A stretch of DNA of 64,000 bases, from the NCBI GenBank assembly GCA_905250125.1, contig CAJNOL010000218.1:1-64000 (forward strand), in the 5' to 3' direction. How positions within the stretch are numbered: position 1 is the stretch's first letter; the number at the start of each line of letters is the position of its first letter. The position numbers and the translations under genes are program-made. Below the pieces are notes generated by a model. It was not told the DNA's origin and searched no databases. It worked only from the letters and a program-made list of their open reading frames with translations. This DNA is from Rotaria sordida (lineage: Eukaryota; Rotifera; Eurotatoria; Philodinida; Philodinidae). Shown one piece after another: positions 49,908 to 59,437 of the stretch.

Positions 49908-50654
49908 TGTGTACTTCAAAAAGTGAATGAGACAGATGAGTCGTTCTAGAACGTGTGGACATCAAAATTATACTGGGGAACCTACCCTCTAAACTGTTGA
50001 TTTCTATTGAGTATTGCCAAACCAATAGGACTTGGGACCGAATACAGAGAAAATTTCAACTCTTCCCCTTCATTTACCCTAAGAAAGTCGTTTTTCCTAT
50101 AACTTGATTTCTATTGGTCACTGCTCAACCAATAGTATTTCGATGGAAGTGGAATACAGATTCGAGTTCTTCATCTCAGAAAACCTCGAAGTATCATCAC
50201 TGTGATCGGAAGATAGAGCTCTATTTCTGGATCAATTAGATCGTGGACAAAAATCTAACCTAGTTCTCTTTAATTATCTTTGTGATAGATGAGTCAACCT
50301 TCTTGTTTCTTTATGTTTTATATACCATTTTGTAGCTCGTGAAATTCTCTATCGAATGGTATATAATAGTTGGGGTTTTAGTTGACTATGATAGGAAAAG
50401 TCTTTTACGAAAGTGGGGATGGGTCGATCTTTCCATAGGGAAGGTGCAGGGAAAAATGAGTATTTTTGCAATAACTCAGGAACGGCTCAGCCAATCCTTC
50501 TCATCTTCTTCTCTCAACCGAGATATTGTTAAGACTGAACTGTGTAGAAAATTTCATCGCGATCGGACTCTCCTTTCGAAAGTTATCGAATAAACGGACG
50601 GACGGCCGGACACACTGACCGATTTTAGTAGTGTACTCACTTTTTGAGTACACA
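49908..50654 (-). repeat. 0.75-kb inverted-repeat element, copy 4 (inverted, full length)
   Basis: Inverted relative to copies 1-3 and 747 bp long, ending GTGAGTACACTAC-like at its inner side and GTACTTCAAAAAGTGA at the outer side. It matches copy 3 along its length, including the CCGGCCGT stretch. It ends 18 bp before the start codon of the PDE12-like pseudogene and so displaces that gene's promoter. Confidence 0.8.
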
Positions 50655-50672
50655 AAAACAAAAAAAAAAGAG

Positions 50673-51770
50673 ATGTTTCTTCTTATTCGTTTATTCAATA
50701 TTGATCTGATTCGTCATTATTCTAGTAGTAGTCGAGAATTTTATGCTACATTGAAAAAATCTTATCGTTCAACAAAATTAAATTTATTTATGGCATCAAA
50801 TAATCGAACATGTTTTATCTTTGATAAAGATGATTCAACTAAAATTCTTATTCAAATGGTTTATGAAATACCTTCAACAAAAATACGTCGTCAATTTAAT
50901 TTATTACGTTCTGTTGATGAATCTCTTTCACAAACAATACATCGTTTAAAATCTAATATTGAACGTGCTATTATCAAAGAAAATAAATTAAATAAACGTA
51001 TTAAAAAACGAGAGAGAAATATAACACCTCATCGTGTCTTATAATGTTGAATATAATGCACTAGGTTTGACTTTTTTTTAATAATTATTTTTTATAATTA
51101 ATATTTATTGTTTAGCTGTTATTAAATATAGTTTTCCTGATAATATATTGACAAATACAACAAGAACAGCATTTCTAGATATTGATTATGGTGATGATGA
51201 TGAATATTCATTATTTGATATGTATGTTGCAGATTATATAAAACGATAAGAAAATGATGATGATTATGATGACACTGAATGGATACATGTACATCCAGGG
51301 ATGTGGCGAAGAGAAAACCGTGGGGATGCAAGAGACATTTTTTCAAAAGTTGAGGGTGTATTCAGAAAATTTTGAACGTGAGAAGATCCATTTACAAAAT
51401 TTTTAAAAAGTGGGGGCGGTGCAGAAACTTATTTTTCCAACTTACGATCTTTTTTTTCAATAAAAATACAGGTTTTTGCTGGGAAAGAACAAACACTTTT
51501 TAAAAGTGGAGAGTGCGCACCCCCTGCACCCCGTGATGGCCACATCCCTGTCTACATCGTCGACCTTTTTCTATATTTTCTAATGAACATGTTTATAAAT
51601 TTATACGCCTTGCATGTTTACCTCGAAATAATATGTTTAATATAAGGTATGCAAGCTGAACATACATAAAAACAGTCGAATTATTCTATGTCCATTCGAT
51701 TTACCAATGAATAAAAGACGCCAATTAACTGAAGAATATTTTACAGTTGACTCAAATAAGATCTCGAAAG
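50673..51770 (+). pseudogene. Decayed PDE12-like (2',5'-phosphodiesterase 12) N-terminal gene fragment
   Basis: The first frame (50673-51044) opens with a mitochondrial-type presequence (MFLLIRLFNIDLIRHYSSSS), followed by ILIQMVYEIPSTKIRRQFNL and SLSQTIHRLKSNIERA, which align in order with the N-terminal domain of PDE12, a mitochondrial deadenylase. Further pieces also fit: VIKYSFPDNIL (51118 on), LDIDYGDDDEYSLFDMYV, TEWIHVH, SNEHVYKFIRLACLPRN and CPFDLPMNKRRQLTEE (to about 51745). Defects: a one-base frame change near 51040, TAA at about 51247, a 255-bp MITE at 51296-51550 and more shifts after 51640. The exonuclease domain is missing. A full repeat copy ends just before the ATG. The family call rests on remembered alignment and is moderate. 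Confidence 0.6.
51296..51550. mobile_element. hAT-type MITE with 8-bp target duplication
   Basis: 255 bp, with termini CAGGGATGTGGC and GCCACATCCCTG (12-bp perfect inverted repeats starting CAGGG, as in hAT elements). It is flanked by 8-bp duplications TGTACATC (51288-51295) and TCTACATC (51551-51558), one mismatch. Removing it rejoins the PDE12-like frame. No coding capacity. Confidence 0.88.
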
Positions 51771-53383
51771 TAGAGTTCATGGAGAAAAGGACATTGTTGT
51801 ATGTCATATTATCATAATAAGATATGTGTACTTTGTGTTTGTTTGTATATTGATATAGCAGCGAAGTAAAAAGTAACACACAGTATGAATCTTCTATGTA
51901 ATTCTATGTTTATTATCGATTCCTATTCACATACATTCAACAATTAAAGAAATTATAATTGAAAATCTATTTAATCTTCATGTGCGTATACAAGATTCTC
52001 GATTAGCTAATGTTCAGTTTGAAACAGGATAAAACGATCATTAACGGAAATGTCAAAAGTACAAAATAAGAAATGATGATACGGCCATTTTTTATTTCTC
52101 ATTATTTTTGAAAACAATGATAGGCTCATAATTAGCATTAAATTTTGGCCATAGTACACTATTATTTTATACCTAGCTCAAAGAAATTTTTTTCGAAAAA
52201 TTTTTTACGTTAGTTTCTCGAGGAAAGTTCAAAATAATTTCCGTTTTTCATCAAAGTATTTGTTATCTATGGGTTATCGATACGCTGAAAATGAAAAAGG
52301 TTTTATACGAAATTAAAAAAGAGTTTCATGATATGTACGAAACCCTTTTTAGGTTTCGTAGTTTGTAACAAATTCGAAATTCTTTTTCGGTTTCGTATAG
52401 CACTACGAAACCATCATCAAAAATTGATAGTTTCGTAGTATTATACGAAACCAAAAAAAGGGTTTCGAATTCGTTACAAAACTACGAGGCCTCTTTTATT
52501 TTCAGTGTGCTGCTAATCACGAATATCATATTTATCTTGCTTTAAAATACCAGAGGGGATCAAAAACTAAAACCTATCACAGACTATGACAAGGAAAGTA
52601 ATAATCCATCTCATAGACCATGACATAAGTTATTAATATATGATCACAGATCGTATATTAGTAACGGATTGTTACAATTTACCAATAACTTTCTGATCAC
52701 ATTTCTCAACTGCTAAGCAAATAAAGGATGAAGACAACAACAACTACATTGTATCTCACATTTTAATCCGGTAGAACTACGTTAGCAGCTGTCTTTACAC
52801 GTTTTTTTTTATTTCTTTTAGCAGTGTATAGTGGACAGAGTGTTGTCCAGTGAATCATATTCTATTTCGATCATATTGAAATTCATTATAGCGGCAACTA
52901 TTGTATTCTCTTAGTCTAATTTTACATAAGTTATCATTACGAAGAAAACATTCAATAGTAACTATCCAGGCACTCTATATCTATTTCTCTCTGCTCCCAA
53001 GTCGATTCTTTCTAACGAAAAGAAAAAAAAAAAAAGATGAATTTCGAAGAACACGTGCGTATTCTATAACTACAAATCTAAGGATATCGATGCATCACTT
53101 AATATAAACAGATAGTGGTGTTGTCGTCATTTTTCTCATTGTTGGATTTTCTTTTGTTTATTAAACAAATAAGAAACTTTGAATACTCGTAAATCATAGT
53201 ACTGAAAGTAATAGTTAATCATTCTGGTTTAATGATGATTCGGGAATAGTTTTATACAAAAGCTGGAGATTTACGTGGACAACCAGAAGTATGTAATATA
53301 GTTCACTGTCTTTTTTTTTAACTAATAAAAAACATGTGTATTATTGAAGTATGTTTATAATATGATCATTATTGTTTTGTATT
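51771..53383. other. Repeat-containing intergenic stretch
   Basis: No intact gene. A fragment near 51950-52030 reads ENLFNLHVRIQDSRLANVQF before a stop but is not recognised. A foldback lies at 52283-52508. Confidence 0.45.
52283..52508. repeat. Palindromic MITE-like element with GTTTCGTA repeats
   Basis: Outer ends GCTGAAAATGAAAAAGG and CCTCTTTTATTTTCAG are imperfect inverted repeats. Inside, two arms of about 60 bp (52349-52412 and 52428-52490) fold on each other; both contain GGTTTCGTA, AACAAATTCGAA-like and TTTCGTATAG-like motifs. The target duplication is not clear. Confidence 0.7.
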
Positions 53384-53649
53384 CCCAGGTCCAGCATTAC
53401 GATGACCGTGAGCGGGTCGTAAACGACCGTTAATGATAAGGATACGGCCGTAAACTGGCCGTATTTGACCCGTTCGGTATGCGCCGTAATACGACCGTAT
53501 ATCACCGTGCCGTATACGATTAGAAACGGTGAAAAACGGTTGGAAAATCCCGTATTCGATCGTTTACGACACGGCAATATACGGCACATACCAAACGGGT
53601 CAAATACGATCAAAAACGGCCGTTTACGACCGGGCTTGTTTCACCTGGG
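53384..53649. repeat. CCCAGGT-ended repeat rich in CGTTTACG/ACGGCCGT
   Basis: Starts CCCAGGTCCAGCATTACGAT and ends TTGTTTCACCTGGG, so the last 7 bases are the inverted first 7. The interior is unusually G+C-rich, with many short ACGGCCGT and CGTTTACGAC palindromic words. The same start recurs at 58039 (CCCAGGTCCATCATTC). Confidence 0.65.
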
Positions 53650-53659
53650 TTCTTTTCTT

Positions 53660-54440
53660 TTTTAGAATGAACGATATTCGAATAGCTTTGCTAAAGGTAG
53701 TATTAAGAACATGTATGGCGACAACTGGCAACGTACGTATAATCAAAACTATCTTGTTGAAAAAATATCCTCGATTATTTTTGTCAACTTTGTAGAAGTT
53801 GCCGATTATCTTAGTACATTGGGAAAATCATATGGAAACATCATAAAGATTGAATTTTCTGCATCTACTGTCAATAATGGATATCTGGATTTTGTCATTA
53901 AGTATGTTTTCAGATAGTGAATTGATTCATTATAAAAGAGCTTCTTTTAGATTTGATCATGTTCAATCTGGTAAAAATTTTTGTAACGGTGCTTCAGATC
54001 TCAATGGTTTAGTGCAATCCATTGTTTTTTGCGATATAACATATGCTGAAATACCAAGACCAAAACATTAGTCAACAGAAGACTTCGAACGATTTCATAT
54101 TCACAAGATCACTTGTTTGTTTTCAGTTGATTGTGTTCATTTGCTAGTATTTTTCTGATGACTATAAAATAAAATTATTTCTGTTGATTATTAGACAAAA
54201 AGATCACCCATATAATCTTTAACAAAGGATTAGAGAGTGAAACTAAAGAAACAGATTTATGTAAATTATTTGTAAGACGCACTTAAGTTTCTCTGGTGAC
54301 GAGAAAACTGGAATCAACATATGGTTTGAGTGCAGCGAAAAAACTTGCTCATCTTTGTTTGATTCCAGAGAAGGTTTTAATTGATGAATGAACATTGAGA
54401 AAAAATGTTATTCAAGTCGAAATGTAATTCATATTAGAAA
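53660..54440 (+). other. Possible decayed coding fragments
   Basis: Frames at 53711-53917 (NWQRTYNQNYLVEKISSI), 53850-54071 (ASFRFDHVQSGKNFCNG) and about 54300-54400 (ESTYGLSAAKKLAHLCLIPE) have protein-like composition but overlap in different frames and end in stops. I recognise no family. They may be pieces of one broken gene. Confidence 0.25.
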
Positions 54441-54559
54441 TGATTACTTGATTGTATAATTCGTAAAATATTTCATAAAAAAGTGTTTATGATCATGTGT
54501 TAAATTGGATACAAAAATCTAGCACAATAAAAAATAAATATATACGCATTTCATGGTTA

Positions 54560-54622
54560 GGAGTGGGGGTAGGTCTAAGTCTGTAAACAGAAGACTGTAC
54601 CCATACTCATACACCCACATCC
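54560..54622. repeat. GT-rich foldback, copy F
   Basis: GGAGTGGGGGTAGGTCTAAG on the left and CCCATACTCATACACCCAC on the right form an imperfect stem with a short loop. Confidence 0.6.
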
Positions 54623-55564
54623 ATCATAAGGTATATCCAAAAAAAGTATCTAAATATTATACTAAACTGCTCCAAATCTTTAGTAAATAGCAATAATAAT
54701 CGTTGAAAGAGTATTCAATTAGAAAGAATACAATGAAAATAGAAGGGTTGATCTGTTGTTTTAGAACTATCAATAAATGCAGAGATATACTTGAGATGTT
54801 TATTGATTTGAAATGATGAAAATGAACACGAGTATGCAATAGAGTAGAAATTGTTGGGAAAAAAAGGAAGTAGAGGATCACTGTTTACCTTGTCGTTCAT
54901 AGGAAAATAATTCAATTTTTTTTGCTCTTATTTATTTATTCAGTGTTTGTTTTGTTTATTTTAATTTATTCTTATTATTTTGAATTATAATTTATAGGAA
55001 CAAATTTTTCTTTTGTAATTGGAAAGATCTCAATTTTCTTTATTAATGTATGTTGTATTTAATAACTTGCTAATTATATCCATTAAACTGATCATTCGTT
55101 TAAAAGTAATCTTGGTAAAAAAAGTGTGACAAAAACATTTTTGACTCCTAATATCTAGAAAAGTGTGACAGAAATCTTGTTATTATAAAGGAGAAAAAAT
55201 TCCATTGAACCTTGTCTATATGAACAGCGATCCATGTATATACTATATTACTTTTGTTTTGCTTTCTTGTCCTATATTCCTATACTTACTTAACATTTTC
55301 GAATAAAAATGAAGAAAAGAGTTTCTTTGATATTTAGATTTTACACGTGACATATCTAATTATACTCAAAGAAAAAGTTTTTCAGTCTTTCAAACTCGAT
55401 ATCCTTCTTCATGTTATAGAAGGGCTACTCACTTTTATTATCGTTGAGAAAAGCTTGTTGGTTTCTTTTTTCTTTTTGTTCAGAATTCTTCTAAACTTCA
55501 TTTCAACTAGAGATGATCTTTCTTTTAAATTAAAATATCTAATGAAATGTCTTGGGTAATTTTT
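54623..55564. other. AT-rich intergenic stretch
   Basis: Only short AT-biased open frames; nothing recognised. Confidence 0.5.
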
Positions 55565-55735
55565 AGGCATGCACAAAATCCAAATTCAATCAAACCCAAA
55601 TCCAATTTTTTGTTTGGGTTTGACTGGGTTTGACTAGATTTGGTTTTGGGTTTGACTGGATTTGACTTGGATTTGGATTTGGATTTGGGTTTGGATTTGA
55701 CTAGATTTGGGTTTGACTTGGATTTGACTATATAC
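55565..55735. repeat. Degenerate TTTGGGTTTGACT-type tandem repeat next to gap
   Basis: About 170 bp made of variants of GGATTTGACT and GGGTTTGACT in approximately 10-12-bp steps. Its open frames (Ser/Lys/Pro-rich on the minus strand) are products of the repeat. It lies about 100 bp before the assembly gap and may be why assembly failed there. Confidence 0.7.
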
Positions 55736-55838
55736 ACCTCCTACAAAGGCTGTAGTTTTTCGGTAACAAAACTCGCCAAAACCGGTCAAATCTTCGTGTC
55801 CATTAGACGCAGTTTTCTTCGCTCTATCCAATGATGGC

Positions 55839-55938
55839 NNNNNNNNNNNNNNNNNNNNNNNNNNNNNNNNNNNNNNNNNNNNNNNNNNNNNNNNNNNNNN
55901 NNNNNNNNNNNNNNNNNNNNNNNNNNNNNNNNNNNNNN
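55839..55938. other. Assembly gap (100 N)
   Basis: Exactly 100 undetermined bases, probably a placeholder of arbitrary length between contigs. Order and distance across it are not proven by sequence. Confidence 0.99.
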
Positions 55939-58038
55939 ACACCCCTAGTAATTTTCATTGATACCTAACGTTAACTTCTTCACATTTGCACATGTGATTT
56001 CTCAATGTACCAGAACTAAATATTTGCACACACACATCAAGACAGAAACGAAACTAAAATTGTAAAGCACAGGAGTTCAACCCATAAAAAACCTTTATGA
56101 CATAAGGACTCCGCTGGCTTCAACACTATAACTACAAAAGACTTGCAGAAATAACCACATTACTAATTTAAAAACTCTGACTATACAACACTGAAAAGTT
56201 CCTCGACCGACACAGTAATGAAGACTTGAGAACTCTAAGATTAGAACTTTTTTCATGACTTTAACATAAAGAACCTTTAGATTTCAGAAATTCTATCGAT
56301 ACAAACACTTAATTCAACAAATATGAAAGCTTCATGATGTTATTAATGAGAGCTTGAGATCGTGAAGACTCTGACTTCAAGTAAGCTGCGTAGAAGATTT
56401 CTTTAAATAGCGTATGTCTTGAATTATTTTGTTGAGTAGCAGCTAAAAAACATTACAGTCGGTTCAAAAAGTATTCGAACACTTGAGATTATCTCTTATC
56501 CTTCTTGAAAAACGATTTTGTCAACTTACATGTAAATTTCGTGACCCCTGTCAAGACATGTTGGACCTGTTGTAGAGAGATCATCTTAAAAATATTTCGG
56601 TCAATGCAGTTACGTTTGGGAGAGATATTTACCAAGTAAGAATCAAACATAGTTCATTTGGTTTCTCAAAATTCTCTGTGATTCTTGGGTCTATAAAATT
56701 TAATTTTCTTTGTTTGGGAGGGTTTGTCAAAACCCAAAATATGGGACAACCTTTTTCTTTCAGTTCGTACTGTTCAACTTAGAGAAAAGTAATGAGAAGT
56801 TCAATAACTCAATAAAACTTTTTAAAATCGGGAAAATCTACAGTTTCTCGAGATTTTTTCGAGCTTCTGGCTAGTTGAACTTCGAATCACCTTTCTCCGA
56901 GTTGAAAAGTAAGAATTTGAAGAAAAAGGTTCTGCCATGCTCTTTCAAACGAAATAAATTAAACATAGAAGGATGGTCCACGAAGAAAATTGGATTAATA
57001 GATCAGCGATTTCTGATCTATGTCTGGTGAGCAGTTATTTTTCTCAAAGGTAATGATCTTGACGGTGTGGGTGTGATTACGGATGAAAAGAATGCTCACA
57101 CCTACACACTCCATATAGAGTGGAATTTTCAGGAATGAGCAGCCATTAGGAAGCTGTGAGTTCACATTTTTTGTGACCTTGAACTAAAAAAAATAAAACT
57201 TTGAGTTCAAACCTGATCCGGAGATGATCGGGTTCGGATTCTAGGTTTTTTTACCAATATCTATTACCCTCTGTGTACATGACCAAGCCAATGATCAAGG
57301 TTTTAGCTATTTATTGGCTACTATCAGGAAAAAAGTTGGAAAAACATAAAACTTCCGGATCCGAATCTGCACCTGTCTATTAATTCTCGGCTAGAGCTTG
57401 TAGGATCTGAGAATTTGTTGTCTACTGAGTCCAGAGCTGATCCGACAGTTACTTCTCTAAAATAAAAAGTAAATTATGACTATATCATCAAGATGTCCTG
57501 AGGCATACATTACATGCTCAATCTAAATAATCGAAAAAAGTATCTTGTATGTTCAACTCGACTACAAAAACATTATTGAGAATATTATTAGTACGGATCC
57601 AGATTCGAAAATTTTGAACCTGATGGATTCTATCTCAGATAAACATGCATCTGATAAAAATATCAACTCAATAAATGAAACTAAAATGAACTTTCGACTT
57701 ATTTATTATCTTCAGTATAATTCCTAAAATTTCGTCATTAAAAGAAGTACAGAGCTGAAAGTCATTTCATATTGAAACCAATATTTATGTATAGTTTTTG
57801 TCCGAACAGTTTTAGTTCTATTTACATAATTGAAAAATAAAAAGATTGCTAAATACAGTAGTAGGATCGAAATTTCTTCTGATTGACTTGTTTTTTTCAT
57901 AATAAATGGTTTTCTTAGGATCCACGATCCGTTAACAAACAAAAAAAAATGAAGTTCAGCAAAAAATAATATTCTAAAATTGAACCACATTCGTATGATT
58001 GATTATTCATATTCGATTGAAAATTTTCATTAAAACTT
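55939..58038. other. Intergenic region with dispersed repeats
   Basis: No gene supported. Contains a GT-rich foldback at 57064-57112 and, at 57190-57450, a repeat related to the one in transporter intron 10 (inverted AATAAATAGCTAAAACCTTG and CCGGATCC motifs). The open frames at 57545-57990 have no recognised content. Confidence 0.45.
57064..57112. repeat. GT-rich foldback, copy G
   Basis: GGTGTGGGTGTGATTACGG faces GCTCACACCTACACACTCC across about 15 bases. Confidence 0.65.
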
Positions 58039-59437
58039 CCCAGGTCCATCATTCAGGTCGTCTGAAACGACGTCTTAAAAGGCCTAAAACGGTGAAAAAA
58101 CGACGTAATTAATGCCCTAAACGATGAAAAACGATCACCGTTTTTCACCGTTTTTTGACCGCTTTCCGTCAGCTCGGATTGAGGGCCGTTTTTCCCCGGA
58201 ACGTAAACGACGCCGTTTAAGGCCGTTTCCGGCGAGCAACGATGAGTAGTATTATGGCAGTATTCTCGTCCTATAGTGTCTTATTTACACTGGTTTTTCT
58301 CGTTTACGACTTTATATATCTTTTGCCGTCTGTCCTCAGTGAAGAGGAGCACAATATTTCGTCCCCTCCTCACCTTCCGTAAACACAACAAACATTATTT
58401 ATTTATTTAACTAAAATACTTACTACTATATATTTCATTGAGATAAGTCTAAATAAAAAAAATAAATATATTTATTTAAGTACGATACTTACTGTTGAAT
58501 ACTTCAATGAGAGAAATCTAAATGAAAAAAAATATACTTATTTAGACAAAATACTTACCATTGAATATAGTAATGAGATAAACCTAAATAAAAACACATT
58601 ATTTATTTATTTAAATGAAATACTTACTGTTAAATACTTCGTTGCGATGAATCTAAATAAAAATAATAAATTTATTTAAACGAAATGCTTACTATTATAT
58701 ATTTCAATGAGAGAAATCTAAATGAAAAAAAAAATAAATACTCATTTAAACAAAACACTTACTATTGAATATATTAATGAGATAAATCTAAATAAAAAAG
58801 TAATAAATTTATTTATTTAAATAAAATACTTACTGTTAAACAGTTAGTTGTGATAAATCTAAACAAAAATAAATATATTTAAGCAAAATACTTACTATTG
58901 AATATATCGATGAAATATACCTAATTAAAAAAATACATGTATTTATTTAAATAAAATACTTACTGTTTTGTATCTCATTAAGATAAATCTAAATAAAAAA
59001 AATATATTTATTTATTTCAATTCAATACCACTAAATATTTCATTGAGATAAATCTAAATAAAAATAAAAAATAAGTATACTTATTCAAATACAATACTTA
59101 CAGTTGAACTAGATGGTGAAAAGAATCTGAATAAAAAAAAATATAATTTTTTTTTAAATACGTAACGACCAATCAATTATAGATCATTAGAAAGTGTCTA
59201 ATGATGATTTTAGGACACTTTTTGAAACGATAAAAAACGGTGTGAAAACGGCAAAAAAACGACGGTCATAACGACAATCGTTTCCGCTAGTGCGTAAACG
59301 ATCACCGTAAAGATCATCGTTTATCGCCGTATTTCTCCGTTTTACGGCAAACCGTAAACGATCATCGTAACAACAGCCGTTTTTCACCGTTTTCAAGTCG
59401 TTTAAGGCAGTTTACGAGCCGTTCTGTACGACATGGG
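58039..59437. repeat. CCCAGGT-ended 1.4-kb element carrying a 68-bp satellite
   Basis: Left end CCCAGGTCCATCATTCAGG, right end about GTACGACATGGG. Both outer segments (58039-58260 and 59210-59437) are rich in ACGGTGAAAAACG-type words, like the element at 53384-53649. Between them, 58385-59150 is an AT-rich tandem array. No protein is encoded. Confidence 0.6.
58385..59150. repeat. ~68-bp satellite array, about 11 units
   Basis: The word TACTTAC recurs at about 58417, 58486, 58552, 58621, 58686, 58756, 58827, 58890, 58957, 59026 (degenerate) and 59095, with spacing 63-71 bp. Each unit also has GATAAATCTAAATAAAAA and ATTTATTTAAATAAAA. Confidence 0.9.

Noticed and set aside
53341-53665. Paired sense/antisense frames with Arg/Val/Tyr-rich content
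   Set aside because: They are caused by palindromic ACGGCCGT/CGTTTACG words that keep several frames open.
55525-55942. Ser/Lys/Pro-rich frame running into the gap
   Set aside because: It is made of a degenerate tandem repeat and undetermined bases.
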